This document shows positions 16,060 through 26,545 of a stretch of 32,351 nt of DNA, in pieces. Under the pieces are notes generated by a model. The model was not told the DNA's origin. It was given only the letters and a program-made list of their open reading frames with translations, and made no database searches. Source of the stretch: Thermomicrobiales bacterium (GTDB taxonomy: Bacteria; Chloroflexota; Chloroflexia; Thermomicrobiales; CADCWN01); contig JAUJMV010000008.1 of assembly GCA_030446685.1 (NCBI GenBank), positions 88,934 through 121,284 of the forward strand, given 5' to 3'. Every line of letters begins with the position of its first letter. The first letter of the stretch is position 1. The position numbers and the translations under genes are program-made.

Positions 16060-16373
16060 CGGGGCACGGGCGGCCCAGGCCCCGCCGCGCCTGCCCGCTT
16101 GCCAGGGACTTCGTGAATCATCCTGGCACGTCACCAATACCGACCATGCCCTTCACAACCCGCACCAGCGGCCTGCTCTCGCGCGGCGCGGGGCGGCGCA
16201 TGATCCGCGGGCAGGGAGGCTAGCCCCGCTGGCGAGCCCACGTCGCCCCCGCCGCAACGCTGAGCCGGCCGGCGCTGGGGCGCCGACCGGCTCGTCACCT
16301 TGTGCGTTGCGCATCGCCACCGCCGGGACGGGGGCCAGCCGCTCCGCGCTCGACCGCACCGACCCGGTCGGGC
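16060..16373. other. Non-coding convergent spacer
   Basis: High-GC DNA between the ends of two convergent genes. No protein-like frame is convincing on either strand. It leads into a hairpin repeat at 16374. Confidence 0.5.
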
Positions 16374-16430
16374 CGGTCCTCCCCTCTCCCCGTGGGAGGG
16401 GGTGCTGCCCGCGGGCGGCGGGGGTGAGGT
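16374..16430. repeat. Hairpin repeat with extended tail
   Basis: CGGTCCTCCCCTCTCCCC, a short centre, GGGAGGGGGTGC, then CCCGCGGGCGGCGGGGGTGA. The tail and left edge match the copy at 30970-31040. Its position just beyond the transporter-receptor stop suits a terminator. Confidence 0.75.
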
Positions 16431-16440
16431 CCGCCCCCGC

Positions 16441-18354
16441 TCAGCCCTTCGTCCAGTTGGCGATGTTGTAGTAGTCATCCTCCCACTGGCTGTAGTTCAT
16501 GTTCTGCAGGTCCTTCGCGTGCGCGTAGGTGCTCTTGCGGCTGACCAGCGGGATCATCACCACGTCCTGGATCAGGATGTCGTTCATCCGGATGAAGAGC
16601 TGCGCCCGCTTCTCCGGGTCCAGCTCCGTCCGGCCTGCTCCCACAGCCGGTCGTACTCCGGGTTCTGGTAGCGGCCATTGTTCCCGCCCGTCCACTTGCC
16701 CTCCTGCTCGGCTCCAGCGGGCGGACGCGCTGGTCCAGCGCTCCATGTGCGACTGCGGGTCGATCCCCGCGCCGGTGGTGTACATCTGCACGTCGCAGTA
16801 CATCTTGCCGGACGTGTCGTTGTTGCCGGCGTCGGAGGAGAAGAAGACGCCGCTGTCGATCGACTTCAGCTCGGTCTTGACCCCCACCTTCTCCCAGCCG
16901 TCCTTGATGATCTGCTGCGTCCGCTGCCGCACCGAGTTGTTCGTGGTCTGGTAGAGGACCGCCATCGGCACGTCGCCCTTGGCCCGGTACTGCCCGCGCT
17001 TCGCCCAGCCGGCCTCGTCCAGCAGCGCGTTCGCCCGCTCCAGGCTGTACTCCGCCTTGTTGTTCGGCGAGTTGTACTGCGGCGGGTCCTCGAGGATGTT
17101 TACCGCCACCTGGCCCGCGCGCCCGTACAGCAGCTTGACGATCGACTCGCGGTCGGACGCCAGCGCGAAGGCCTGGCGCACCCGCGGGTCAGTGAAGAAG
17201 GGGTGCTCCGTCTTCAGGCTGGACTGTTCGCCGTCCACCTCCTTGTTCGGGTCGGTGAAGTTGATGAAGATCCGCTCGATCCCGCCGCCGACCCCGAAGT
17301 TCGGCACGCCCTTGCCGCCGCCCTCCAACTGCCGCAGCACCGTGTCCTCGATCTGCAGGTTCCAGGCGTAGTCGTAGTCGCCGGTCTGCAGCACCGCCCG
17401 CGCCGCCGAGGTCGCGTCGCCGCCGCCCTTGACCTCGATCCGGTCGAAGAAGGGCTTGTTCGGCTCGCGGTACTGCTCGTTGATCGAGGCGACGAGCATG
17501 TCGCCCGGCTTGAAGTCGTCGAGCTTGTAGGGGCCGGTGCCGACCGGCTTCAGGTTGTTCGGCGAGTTGCGCGCCGCCGCGCCCTTGTCCGCCGCGAAGA
17601 TGTGCTTCGGCAGGATCTGCCCCTGCGCCGGGCGGTACCAGGCCGGGTTGGGCGCCTTGAAGCGGAACGTCACGGTCCGGTCGTCGACCTTCTCGGCCGT
17701 CTCCACCGCCTCCCAGAGCGCGACCGTGGTCGCCGCCGTGCCCTTGTCGGAGACGTACTCCCAGGTGAAGACGACGTCGTCGGCGGTGACCGGCCGGCCG
17801 TCGCTCCACTTGAGGTCGCTCTTCAGCTTCCAGGTGGCGCTCTTGCCGTCGGCCGCCAGTTGCCTGTTCTCCCGCGACGGCACGCCCTCCGCCAGGGTGG
17901 GGAGATACTTGCCCTCGCTATCGACGCGGATCAGCGGCTCGTAGAAGAAATCGCAGACCAGGTCGTCCTTGGTCCCCGAGGACAGGTGCGGGTTGAGGAT
18001 CGTCATCGCCTGCCACTCGAGGATCTTCAGGGTGCCGCCGCCGCCGCGCTTGGCGGCCGCCCCTCCGCCCGCCGGCGCCGCGGTCGGGCTGCTCGCCGCC
18101 GCGGCCGCGGGCGCCGTCGGGGCCGCCGCGGCCGTCGTCCCGCCCGCCGCCGTGGTCGCCGCGGGGGCCGCCGCCGGCGCGGGCGCGGTGGCGGTGGGGG
18201 CCTCGGCGCCGCAGGCGGCCAGCGCCCCCGCGATCGCCGACGCCGACAGGCCGAGCGCCGCCGCCCGCCGGATGAAGTCGCGGCGGCCCAGCCGCCCGGC
18301 GACCAGTTCCTCTTCGAGTGCGCGGGTCTCGTTGCGCCGGGCTTGCTGGAACAT
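16441..18354 (-). CDS. ABC transporter substrate-binding protein, family 5 (peptide/oligosaccharide type), Tat lipoprotein
   Basis: About 637 residues. ATG at 18354 has AAGGAGGGG upstream, which rules out the longer N-terminal extension. The N-terminus has GRRDFIRRAAALGLSASAIA and LAAC, a twin-arginine signal plus lipobox, so it should be an exported lipid-anchored receptor. An Ala/Pro/Thr-rich flexible linker follows, then SBP_bac_5 blocks: LAEGVP, WKLKSDLKWSDGRPVTADDV, VGTGPYKLDDFKPGDML, DPRVRQAFALASDRESIVKL, ANALLDEAGW and LDPEKRAQLFIRMNDI. A stretch of about 30 residues near 16635-16725 is in the wrong frame; the other frame gives NNGRYQNPEYDRLWEQA, so two compensating indels are present. 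Permease genes are not in the window, so the receptor is an orphan here or the transporter lies elsewhere. Confidence 0.88.
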   Translation of the reverse strand: MFQQARRNETRALEEELVAGRLGRRDFIRRAAALGLSASAIAGALAACGAEAPTATAPAPAAAPAATTAAGGTTAAAAPTAPAAAAASSPTAAPAGGGAAAKRGGGGTLKILEWQAMTILNPHLSSGTKDDLVCDFFYEPLIRVDSEGKYLPTLAEGVPSRENRQLAADGKSATWKLKSDLKWSDGRPVTADDVVFTWEYVSDKGTAATTVALWEAVETAEKVDDRTVTFRFKAPNPAWYRPAQGQILPKHIFAADKGAAARNSPNNLKPVGTGPYKLDDFKPGDMLVASINEQYREPNKPFFDRIEVKGGGDATSAARAVLQTGDYDYAWNLQIEDTVLRQLEGGGKGVPNFGVGGGIERIFINFTDPNKEVDGEQSSLKTEHPFFTDPRVRQAFALASDRESIVKLLYGRAGQVAVNILEDPPQYNSPNNKAEYSLERANALLDEAGWAKRGQYRAKGDVPMAVLYQTTNNSVRQRTQQIIKDGWEKVGVKTELKSIDSGVFFSSDAGNNDTSGKMYCDVQMYTTGAGIDPQSHMERWTSASARWSRAGGQVDGREQWPLPEPGVRPAVGAGRTELDPEKRAQLFIRMNDILIQDVVMIPLVSRKSTYAHAKDLQNMNYSQWEDDYYNIANWTKG

Positions 18355-18554
18355 GCTGCCCCTCCTTACTCCTGCCCTTCCCCTATCCGATCGCCACCAG
18401 CCAGCGGCAGGCGCCGCGGTGAGGCTGACGGGTAGCCAACGTGGCGGTGGGTCGGATACCGTGTCCAAGACAACACTACGGTGCGCGGGCGTACTGTAAG
18501 AACGGCGCGCGGGCCGCGATTGTTCCACCACTTCGGCGCGCGGCGCGCGCCGCG

Positions 18555-19906
18555 CTACGCGCAGACCTCGCGGATCGCCTCGCCGACGACCTCGACCAGC
18601 CGGTCGACCTCGCGCGCGGTGATCACCAGCGGCGGCGCGATCGCGATGCCGACATCGGAGCAGCGGACGATCAGGCCGCGGCGGCGGGTCGCCTCCTGCA
18701 ACCGCGCGCCGACGCCCCGCGCCGGGTCGTACCCCGCCCTGGTGGCCTTGTCCGCCACCACCTCCACCATCGCCATCAGCCCCTTGCCGCGCACATCGCC
18801 GACCCGCGGGTGGTCGAGGAGCTGGCGCAGGCCGGCGAGGAGCTGGTCGCCGCGCGCCGCCGCGTTGGCGGGCAGCCCCTCCTCCTCGATGATCGCGATG
18901 TTCCGCAGCGCGACCGCGCAGGCGACCGGGTGGCCCGAGTAGGTGAAGCCGTGCATGAACATGCGGTCCGGCTCGGCCAGCCGCGCGGCGATCGCGTCGC
19001 TGACGCCGACCGCGCCGAGCGGCACGTAGCCGGAGGTGATCCCCTTCGCCAGCGTGACGATGTCCGGCGCGAAGCCGTACTCCTGCATGCCGAACATCGC
19101 GCCGGTGCGCCCGAAACCGGTGATCACCTCGTCGGCGATCAGCAGGATCTCGTGGCGCGCGAGGATCGGCGCGATCGCCGCCCAGTAGCCCGCCGGGGGC
19201 GGGACGACGCCCCCGCGCCCTGCACCGGCTCGGCGATGAAGGCGGCGATCTGGTCGGCCCCCTCGCGCGCGATCGTCGCCTCCAGTTCCTCCGCCAGCTT
19301 GACGACGAACGCCTCGTCCGAAAGCCCGGCGCCGGTGCGGTAGGCGTAGGGCGCGCTGACGTGGAGGAAGCCGGGCGTGCGCGGGCCGAAGCCCTCCCAG
19401 TAGGCGGGGATGCCGGTGGCGGCGAGCGCGCCCATGGCGATCCCGTGGTAGCCCATCAGCCGCGAGATCACCTTCACCTTCTCCGGCCGCCCCCCGAGCG
19501 CCCAGTAATAGCGCGCGATCTTGAGCGCCGTCTCGTTCGACTCCGCGCCGCCGGAGGTGAAGTTGAACCCGTTGAGCGCCCCCGGCGCCATCTCCGCGAG
19601 CTTCGCCGCCAGCTCGATCGGCGGCGGCGTCGCCAGGCCGAAGAAGGTCGGCTGGAAGGCGAGCCGCTCCAGTTGCTCCCGCGCGACCTCCGCCAGCTCG
19701 CGCCGCCCGTGCCCGACGTTGACGTTCCACAGGCCGGCGAAGCCGTCGAGGTATTCCTTGCCCTCCGTATCCCAGAGCGTCGAGCCCTCGCCGCGCGCGA
19801 AGATCAGCGGGCCACTCTCACGGTGGCGGCGCAGGTTGGTCACCGGGTGGATCAGGTGGGCGAGGTCCTGCTCGACCAGCCGCGCCGTCTGCCAGGTCTC
19901 GATCAT
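18555..19906 (-). CDS. Class III (omega) aminotransferase, one apparent frameshift
   Basis: PLP-dependent aminotransferase of about 450 residues, ATG at 19906 with GAGGAGG upstream. The opening HLIHPVTNLRRHRESGPL is typical of beta-alanine/taurine-pyruvate type enzymes. FTSGGAESNETALKIARYYW is the PLP phosphate region and FIAEPVQGAGG comes before the break. LLIADEVITGFGRTG holds the PLP-binding Asp, LAKGITSGYVPLGAV the Schiff-base Lys, and HGFTYSGHPVACAVALRN follows. The frame breaks near 19200, where one missing G in a G run restores GGVVPPPAGYW. Amino donor and acceptor cannot be decided. The upstream heptad array and a possible -10 lie before it. Confidence 0.85.
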
Positions 19907-19946
19907 GGGGCCTCCTCGGGGCGGGATCGCAGGCCGCGGCCCGCGA

Positions 19947-19988
19947 GTCGAAGGTCTGAAGGTCGAAGGCCAGAGGTCGCGGGTCGGG
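19947..19988. repeat. Heptad array (GGTCGAA type)
   Basis: Six exactly in-register 7-mers: GTCGAAG, GTCTGAA, GGTCGAA, GGCCAGA, GGTCGCG, GGTCGGG. It lies in the 5' leader of the aminotransferase gene. Confidence 0.65.
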
Positions 19989-20045
19989 GACGGTGGGACA
20001 CCCCGGCGCGGGAGGGCAGTATCACGACATGGCTCTTCTGCCCGC

Positions 20046-20054
20046 ACGATAGCA
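20046..20054 (-). promoter_or_regulatory. Possible extended -10 for the aminotransferase gene
   Basis: Minus-strand TGCTATCGT, similar to the window's TGCTATACT boxes, about 140 nt before the ATG. Confidence 0.3.
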
Positions 20055-20204
20055 CAGCCGCGCGCGCCGCGGCGAGGGGTTCACGCGCGCCCGCGCCAGC
20101 AACGCGCCTGCGGCAACGAGGCGGCGGTGGCACGAGATCGCCGGGGCAAGGCCCTTGCGGTAATGGACCCGCGGCTTCGCACTTCTCACTTCGCTGGAGG
20201 GGTT

Positions 20205-20652
20205 ATGGAACGGCTGCGCGGCCTGCCGGTGCTGCGCCTGCACCACGTCGGCATCCTGGTCGCCGACCTCGACGCGGCCCTGGGTTTCTACCACGGGTTC
20301 CTCGGCGTCGCCCGCGGCGAGCCGCACGAGTCGGCCGCGTTCGACATCCGCGCGGTGCTGCTCGACCTCGGCGACACCCACCTGGAGATCTTCGCCCCGC
20401 TGACCCCGGACGGCCCGATCGCCCGCACCCTGGCGCGGCGCGGCCCCGGCCAGCACCACCTCGCCTACGAGGTGGCCGACCTCGACGCGGCCCTGGAGGC
20501 GTGCCGCGGCGCGGGACTCGAACTGATCGACGCCGCCCCGCGCCCCGGCCTGCACGCGGGCTGGCGCGTCGCCTCCTCCACCCGCGCTCCTGCGGCGGCG
20601 TCCTCACCGAACTGGTCGAGACCGGCGCCCCTGGCAAGGCACGGGGCTGTAA
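20205..20652 (+). CDS. VOC family protein, methylmalonyl-CoA epimerase-like, frameshifted near the end
   Basis: About 145 residues. ATG at 20205 after GGAGGGG. LRLHHVGILVADLDAALGFY is the first beta-alpha-beta unit with the metal His. VLLDLGDTHLEIFAPL supplies the Gln/Glu-type position, and GQHHLAYEVADLDAALEACR opens the second unit with another metal His. The frame breaks near 20575; adding one base gives FLHPRSCGGVLTELVE, the usual epimerase ending with the last metal Glu. Methylmalonyl-CoA epimerases convert the (2S) and (2R) forms in propionate metabolism; here this is a similarity call. The end is inferred at a TAA at 20650-20652 and needs a further shift. Confidence 0.75.
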
Positions 20653-20656
20653 GACC

Positions 20657-20684
20657 GGCGGAAGACTGAAGGCTGAGGGCGGTG
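20657..20684. repeat. Heptad array (GGCTGAG type)
   Basis: GGCGGAA, GACTGAA, GGCTGAG, GGCGGTG in exact register, between the convergent VOC and YihY genes. Confidence 0.55.
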
Positions 20685-20722
20685 CGGGACCAGGCGCCGC
20701 AGCAGCCGACACGACCGCGGCG

Positions 20723-22028
20723 TCAGCGGCCGCCGGGCCGCCGGAGGAGGCCGAGCAGCACCCCGCCGGCCGCCGTCGCCGCCGACAGGGCGAAGGCGGC
20801 GACCGCGGCCCTGGCGCGGCGGGCGCGCGGCCGGCGGCAGCCCGGCCAGTTCCGCCCGCGCCCGCGCCGCCGCCGACACGAGGGGCCGCACGCGCAGCGC
20901 CCGCAGGCGCGCGTCGGCCGCCGGATCGCGGCTGACCTCCGGCCGGAGCGCGGGCGGGAGGCCACCCTCACCGGCCGGCGCGGCCGCCGCCCGCGCCGCC
21001 ATCGTGGCGGTCGCCGGGCTGCCGCCGCCCGTCGCCAGTTTCTCCGCGCTGCGACGGTTACTGTCCGCGACCTGCTCGCGCGTGACCCCCGCCTCGGCGG
21101 CCGCCCGCGGGTCCGGGTCCGGCTGCTTGCCGGGGAGCTGCTTGCGCGGGTCGGTGATCTTCTCCCGGATCACCTCCGGGTCGTACCGCTTGGTCGTCTC
21201 GGCGTTGAACTCCGCCCCGATCAGGATCACCATGCTCGTCAGGTAGAGGTAGAGCAGGAAGAGGATCAGCCCGGCGATCGCGCCGTAGGTGTTCCTGAAC
21301 GACTCCGCCGCGTAGAACTGCACATAGAGCCCGAAGGCGACCGTCGCCAGGAACCAGGCGAGCGTCGTCAGGACCGAGCCGGGCGTCAGCCACTCGAACT
21401 GCTGGTTGATGTTCGGGCCTTTCCAGTAGAGGATGGCGAGGGCGAAGCTGATCCCGACTAGGACCAGCGGGTAGCGCAGGACGTTCCAGACGACCGCGAA
21501 GGCGCCGCCCAGCCCGAACTGGCCGGCGAGCCAGCCGCCGATAGCGCCGCCGAAGATCAGGAGGATGAAGCCGGCGATCAGCAGGACGGTCAGCACGACC
21601 GTCAGGGCGATCGCGACGACCTTCTTCATGATGAAGTTGCGCGTCTCCTCGATCCCGTAGGCCCGGTTGAAACCCTTCATCACCGTGGCGACCCCGTTCG
21701 AGGCGGAGAGCAGCGCCAGCAGGACGCCGATGGAGAGCGCGCCGCCGCTCTGAGTGGTGATCGCCTGGGTGAGCGGCCCCCTGATCGCCTCCCAGGTCGG
21801 CTCCGGCAGGGCCTCCGCCAGGTAGTCCAGGATGATATTCAGGAGGTCCGTCTCGCCCACGAACCGCCCGACGAAGCCGGTCAGGGCGGCCAGGAAGATG
21901 GCGAACGGGAAGAGGGCGAGGATGAAGTGAAAGGCCATCTCCGCGGCCATGCCCGGCACGTCGTCCTTGGAGAACTCCTTGGCGGCCGCCTTGGTGACGC
22001 CCCCCCATTCGACCCGCCGCAGGTCCAT
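20723..22028 (-). CDS. YihY/virulence factor BrkB family membrane protein, C-terminal frameshift
   Basis: About 435 residues. The start is ATG at 22028 (MDLRRVEWGG), fixed by AGGAG 6 nt upstream; another ATG at 22034 touches the AGGAG and is too close. FSKDDVPGMAAEMAFHFILALFPF is the family's first conserved block. Six long hydrophobic segments follow, with LLSASNGVATVMKGFNRAYG, WLTPGSVLTTLAWFLATVAF and SFRNTYGAIAGLILFLLYLY as family hallmarks, then ILIGAEFNAE. The C-terminal tail is long, charged and probably cytoplasmic. Near 20800 the frame changes; the other frame gives AAVAAFALSAATAAGGVLL, a glycine-rich membrane segment, and stops at 20723. The repair there is +1 or minus two bases, unlike most others. 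Function is unknown, although the family was once called ribonuclease BN. Confidence 0.85.
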
Positions 22029-22169
22029 CGCCATCTCCTGAGCAGTACGCCGACGCGCGCCTGGCCTGTGACGAGCCGCGCCCCGCCACGCGTCGGAGGC
22101 AGCAACTTCCATGCCAACTCCGGGCCGGGGCAACGGCCGGCCGCGATACCGATCCGCCGCGCGGTCGGC

Positions 22170-22175
22170 TACAAT
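22170..22175 (+). promoter_or_regulatory. -10 element for the S9 peptidase gene
   Basis: TACAAT within CGGCTACAATGCCC, 63 nt before the ATG. No clear -35 box. Confidence 0.4.
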
Positions 22176-22237
22176 GCCCGCCGCGGGAAGGACGCGCCCC
22201 GCGCCGCGAGACACCGGCCAGCGAGAGGAGACCGCCG

Positions 22238-24292
22238 ATGAGCGCCGCCGTCCCCGAGACCCGCGTCGCGCCCGTGACCGACGAGCTGCACGGCGAGGCG
22301 CTCGCCGACCCCTACCGCTGGCTGGAAGAGGACGACACCCCGGAGACGCGCGCCTGGACCGCCGCCCAGAACGCCCACACCGCCGCCGTGCTGAACGGGC
22401 TGCCCGGCCGCGCCGCCTTGCGCGAGCGGCTGGCCGCCCGCCTCCAGGTCGGCTTCGCCCAGTCCCCCGCCGCGCGCGGCGCGCGCGTCTTCTTCGTCAG
22501 GCGCGAGGGGGCGCAGAACCAGCCCCTCCTCTACGCGCGCGACGGCGACGGCGCGGCGCGCGTCCTACTCGACCCCAACGCCCTGAGCGCGGACGGCACC
22601 GTGGCGCTCGACTGGTGGTACCCCTCCCCGGACGGCGCGCGCCTGGCCTACGGCGTCTCCGCCTCCGGCGACGAGCGCAGCACCCTCGGCGTCCTCGACG
22701 TGGCGACTGGGCGCCAGGAGCCCGACCGCATCCCCGACACCCGCTTCGCCTCGGTCGCCTGGACGCCCGACGGCGCGGCCTTCTACTACACCCGCCTCCC
22801 CGCCCGCGGCAGCGTCCCGCCCGGCGAGGAGGACTACAACCAGCGCGTCCGCTTCCACCGGCTCGGCGACGACCCCGCGGACGACCCGGTCGTCTTCGGC
22901 GCGGGCCGCGCCCCCGAGGACCGCTACGCCCTCGACCTCTCGCCGGACGGCCGCTGGCTGCTGGTGACCGCCTTCGCCGGCTGGACCCGCTCCGAGGTCT
23001 TCCTCAAGGACCTGCGCGCCGCCCCGGACGGCGACCCCGCCGCCGGCTTCCGGCCCGTCGCGACCGGGCGCGACGCCCTCTACCACGGGCGGATCCTCGA
23101 CGACCGCCTCTACCTGCGGACCAACGACGAGGCGCCGAACTACCGCGTCTTCCGCGTCGATCCCGCCGATCCCGCCCGCGAGGGGTGGCGCGAGATCGTG
23201 CCGGAGACGGCGCACGCCCTCGGCTCGTGCGACCCGATCGGCGGGCGGCTCGTCCTCGGCTACCTGCGCGACGCCATCTCCGAGGTGCGGCTCGCCGGCG
23301 AGGACGGCGCCGCCGCGACCGTCCCGCTGCCGGGGGTCGGCACGGTCGCCGAGATCGCCGGCGAGCCGGACGGCGCCTCGGCCTACCTGACCTACACCGA
23401 CTTCTTCGCCCCGCCCGGCATCTGGCGCTACGACCTGGCGACCGGCGCCCTCGCCCCCTTCGCGACCGTCGCCGCCCCCGCCTCCGGCTTCGTCACCGAG
23501 CAGGTCTGGTACACCTCGCGCGACGGGACGCGCGTGCCGATGTTCCTCCTCCACAACGGCAGCCCCCGGCGCGACGGCCGGACCCCAACCGTCCTGACCG
23601 GCTACGGCGGCTTCAACATCGCGCTGACCCCCGCCTACGGCGCCCCATTCGTCGACTGGGTCGCGCGCGGCGGCATCATCGCCCAGCCGAACCTGCGCGG
23701 CGGCAGCGAGTACGGCGAGGCCTGGCACCGCGCCGGGATGCGCGGCAACAAGCAGCGCGTCTTCGACGACTTCCTCGCCGCCGCCGAGTGGCTGATCGCC
23801 GCGGGCTACACCAGCCCCGAGCACCTCGGCATCCGCGGCGGCAGCAATGGCGGCCTGCTGGTCGGCGCCGCACTGACCCAGCGCCCCGATCTCTTCCGCG
23901 CGGTCGTCTGCGCCGTCCCGCTCCTCGACATGCTGCGCTACCACCACTTCCTGATCGCCCGCCTCTGGATCCCCGAATACGGCTCGGCCGACGACCCCGA
24001 GGAGTACCGCTGGCTGCGCGCCTACTCCCCCTACCACCACGTCGTGCCCGGCACGCCCTACCCCGCCGTCCTCCTCACCGCCGCCGAGTCGGATAGCCGC
24101 GTCCACCCGCTGCACGCGCGCAAGATGGCCGCCTTCCTCCAGGCCGCCACCGCGTCCGACCCCGCCGAGCGCCCGATCCTCCTGCGCCTCGAAACGAAAG
24201 CCGGCCACGGCGCCGGCAAGCCCCAGGCCAAGGTCCTCGACGAGCAGGTCGACATCTGGAGCTTCCTCGGCTGGCAACTGGGCCTGCCGTAG
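22238..24292 (+). CDS. Prolyl oligopeptidase family serine peptidase (S9A)
   Basis: 684 residues, intact, ATG at 22238 after [28 protein letters not shown] is the S9A N-terminus. Residues of about 70-400 form the seven-bladed propeller, and the C-terminal part is the alpha/beta hydrolase. The nucleophile is Ser536 in [12 protein letters not shown]. Asp619 is in [14 protein letters not shown] and His657 in KAGHGAGKP. The oxyanion and positioning block [14 protein letters not shown] precedes it. The enzyme cuts short peptides after proline, in the cytoplasm since no signal peptide is present. The length is normal for the family (680-720). It is one of the few long genes here without a frame break. 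Confidence 0.93.
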   Translation: MSAAVPETRVAPVTDELHGEALADPYRWLEEDDTPETRAWTAAQNAHTAAVLNGLPGRAALRERLAARLQVGFAQSPAARGARVFFVRREGAQNQPLLYARDGDGAARVLLDPNALSADGTVALDWWYPSPDGARLAYGVSASGDERSTLGVLDVATGRQEPDRIPDTRFASVAWTPDGAAFYYTRLPARGSVPPGEEDYNQRVRFHRLGDDPADDPVVFGAGRAPEDRYALDLSPDGRWLLVTAFAGWTRSEVFLKDLRAAPDGDPAAGFRPVATGRDALYHGRILDDRLYLRTNDEAPNYRVFRVDPADPAREGWREIVPETAHALGSCDPIGGRLVLGYLRDAISEVRLAGEDGAAATVPLPGVGTVAEIAGEPDGASAYLTYTDFFAPPGIWRYDLATGALAPFATVAAPASGFVTEQVWYTSRDGTRVPMFLLHNGSPRRDGRTPTVLTGYGGFNIALTPAYGAPFVDWVARGGIIAQPNLRGGSEYGEAWHRAGMRGNKQRVFDDFLAAAEWLIAAGYTSPEHLGIRGGSNGGLLVGAALTQRPDLFRAVVCAVPLLDMLRYHHFLIARLWIPEYGSADDPEEYRWLRAYSPYHHVVPGTPYPAVLLTAAESDSRVHPLHARKMAAFLQAATASDPAERPILLRLETKAGHGAGKPQAKVLDEQVDIWSFLGWQLGLP

Positions 24293-25353
24293 GGCGTGCG
24301 GCGAATTCTGCCTGAGTTGCGCCGCGGCCGCCCCATGGGGTAGAGCGTTTTGCGGCTCTGGCGGCCTTGCGATGATGCGCCGCGGCTTGGTCGAGTCGTG
24401 GACGGCTAGTATTGTACGACAGAAGAGCTGGAGCTCGTGGATGCGCTGATCGCGCGAAGTCGGCGTTCAGGCAAAGCATCGCTGGGGCGGCTGGTCGCGT
24501 CGCGCAGAGCGTGCTGTTGGGACCTGCCGCGGACGATGTGGCGGTGGACCGGTCCTCTACATCGCACGTTGGCGGTGTGGCCACCCGCGACCGTCGAGGA
24601 TCGTGATCCGCGACGGTGGCATCTGCTGGTGATTCACGCGATCGGCTGCGACCCGCGGAAGGGGCCTACCGGAGGATCGAGGATGCGCTGCGATGGCGAG
24701 AGCAAGTAGGACGACGCCCCAGAACGGTCGGCCACTGGGAACCTGAAACCTGCAATTGGTCGAAGAGCTGTCGCGCGATGCGGAGGCCGACGGTTGCCCG
24801 ACCTGGCGGTCCGTCTCTACCCGCGCGCGCGGCGTGCTGGCCGGATGCTTTCGCGACTGGGTGGAGGGCATCCGCGTCACGGTAGGGCGAACGGGTGCAA
24901 TACCGAGTTGATTCAATGATGCTTTTGAGGCGCTCTTGGCTATTTGGCGCGCGAGCGCGGAGGTGCAGTGCCCGCGTGATCAGGACGTATCTGAAGCGCG
25001 CATTGGTGCCTACTGGCGATCCGCGATAAGGCAATGGCCGGACAGAGTTCGCGCAGGCGATCAGGGGCGCATTACAAGTAGAAACCGGCGGTATGACATC
25101 CACAATCGTGGGCTGATGGCGAATCACATCCTTGATTTCTGAATTCTCCGAGGCTCAAGTATTGCGACCCCATGCGACGGGTCACGATGACGGTCCTCGA
25201 CCGTCAGGCATAGATGGGCACGATCAACAGACGGCTGATTGTCCGGGCGCGCCGACGTAATCTTGCTTGCGGGGTCATCGTTGCAGTACCTCGATCGATG
25301 GAACGGTAAAGAACTTCCGCTGTCATCGACCTCGTCCATTATCCAAGCTCAAC
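24293..25353. other. Lower-GC region without an intact gene
   Basis: About 1 kb with no convincing complete gene. Heptads ACCTGAA and ACCTGCA occur at 24741-24754. A coding-like plus fragment lies at 24756-24911. On the minus strand below 25340, AHLCLTVEDRHRDPSHGVAI, followed in another frame by IKDVIRHQPTIVD, looks protein-like and could be a third decayed gene of the downstream-facing operon. None of this can be assigned. Confidence 0.45.
24756..24911 (+). pseudogene. Possible gene fragment, unknown
   Basis: A short frame (LVEELSRDAEADGCPTW, then GVLAGCFRDWVEGIRVTVG) with G/C-rich third positions and no start of its own. It resembles real coding sequence, but the family is not recognised. 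A competing minus-strand frame exists, so the strand is uncertain. Confidence 0.2.
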
Positions 25354-25893
25354 CTACCAATTGCGCCGGCGATCCTCAGGCGAATCGGCACGCCCTTCGT
25401 TCATCTGCGTGTCGATGTTTGTCCCCCAAGACTCGATGTATGTTGCTCCGTTGGCACTCAGGTAGACGGTGAGAGAGCGTCCCTCATGCCACCATTCAGC
25501 TCTACTTCGCCTCAAGTCCCGCGCAACTTGAGGGCGCAGCCAAAGCGAACGGGAGGAAGGATTTCGGAGGCCATCTCAATGAGCCACACCCGTGCCTGGG
25601 CAATGGCGAGGATCCGGGCGACGCCAGTCCTCAGCTTCATCTTCTAAGCGCTCCAAGCGCAGCAAGGTCGCCATCAAATCGGTGAACAATTGACGCTCAT
25701 CGAGTACAGCGTTGGCCATCTGACCAAGCACCGCGCGCCCATTGGAGCACTGTCGCGGCGCTCAGCCATAGGTCTTCCCGTGAGAGCGCACTATCCTGAC
25801 CGCAATCTACCCAAGGCATCACGCCTCTGACTATGCGGCCGGCGGGCAACTGGAGGCCCTGGCAGAACTACGATCAAGGACAATTTCAGCCAT
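25354..25893 (-). pseudogene. Conserved-looking hypothetical protein B, frameshifted
   Basis: ATG at 25893 overlaps the stop of the upstream gene as TAATG and has GAGAGGGAAG before it, so it is translationally coupled. The readable pieces, in changing frames, are MAEIVLDRSSARA, MANAVLDERQLFTDLMATLL, AIAQARVWLIEMASEILPP and AEWWHEGRSLTVYLSANGAT followed by YIESWGTNIDTQMNEG. The last pieces look like a compact beta-rich domain and end at a stop at 25354. I do not know a function. At least three frame changes are needed. GC is lower than in the surrounding chromosome, suggesting transfer together with gene A. Confidence 0.45.
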
Positions 25894-26545
25894 TATCTTC
25901 CCTCTCCGAGAATCGGCAGCGAATGGGAGTCCAGGAACGCATGAAGCTTTGTGCCTTTGTGATCGGCGCGTTCCAGCAGCGTGCGCAACGTCCGTACGTT
26001 ATCTGAACCGAGGGCTAGAAAAGCACTTTCAAGTCCCCGCCCTTCGTGGTAGGTCAACTTGAGATTGTGTGTCACGATAGCACCGACAGGTTCTTGTTTC
26101 GGGTCCGCGCGGAATACAGCCGGATGTCGGTGAAAAGCTCGCGCCATGTTGATGTTCACCAACAAGGTAGGAAGTGGGGCTTGGAGATAACGCCCACCGT
26201 ATCGTTGAGCGCCTTCAGCAAAAGTAGTGTTGAGCAAGCTCGGGCCAGTCGATTTCTGTCGGCCAGTAGACTTAGGCTGACTCTAATGCTTGACGCAACG
26301 CCGCGGCGGATGTCGGCGCGCACGACATAAAGAGTCAGCACCAGTTCAATGACACTCGTAGCGCGCGTAGAGTCCGTTAGTTGGAGCGCTGAAACAACAT
26401 GCTCAACAAAGTCAGTCTCCCGCACCGGCGCCGAAGTGGACTGTAGCGCAGCGAGCAGTTCATCAAACTGGCGATTGTCGAGGCTAAGGAGTGCCGCGAA
26501 TCCCCGATATCCCTGCTGTGGAACGCGCAGCCGCCGTACCGCCAT
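25893..26545 (-). pseudogene. Conserved-looking hypothetical protein A, one frameshift
   Basis: About 215 residues from ATG at 26545 (MAVRRLRVPQQGYRGF), with GAGGGGG upstream. The N-terminal part (ALLSLDNRQFDELLAALQST) is helical, and SVIELVLTLYVVRADI and LARACSTLLLLKALNDTVG follow. A frame change near 26170-26230 leads to LLVNINMARAFHRHPAVFRA, then PVGAIVTHNLKLTYHEGRG and NVRTLRTLLERADHKGTKL to a stop at 25893. The C-terminal half, a beta hairpin then a helix with ERA(D)xK, is a pattern I associate with uncharacterised proteins, but I cannot name the family. It forms an operon with gene B, and an extended -10 promoter faces it from 26946. Confidence 0.5.

Noticed and set aside
16678-18435. 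Long plus-strand open frame (585 codons) opposite the family 5 receptor
   Set aside because: Antisense shadow in very high GC DNA. The minus strand encodes a clear receptor with signal peptide and ordered motifs.
22111-24277. Long frames overlapping the S9 peptidase on both strands
   Set aside because: Arg/Pro- or Gly/Glu-rich shadows; the peptidase frame holds the full Ser-Asp-His set.
24666-25127. 153-codon minus-strand frame
   Set aside because: Competes with a coding-like plus-strand frame and lacks a recognisable family; strand cannot be decided, so no gene is called.
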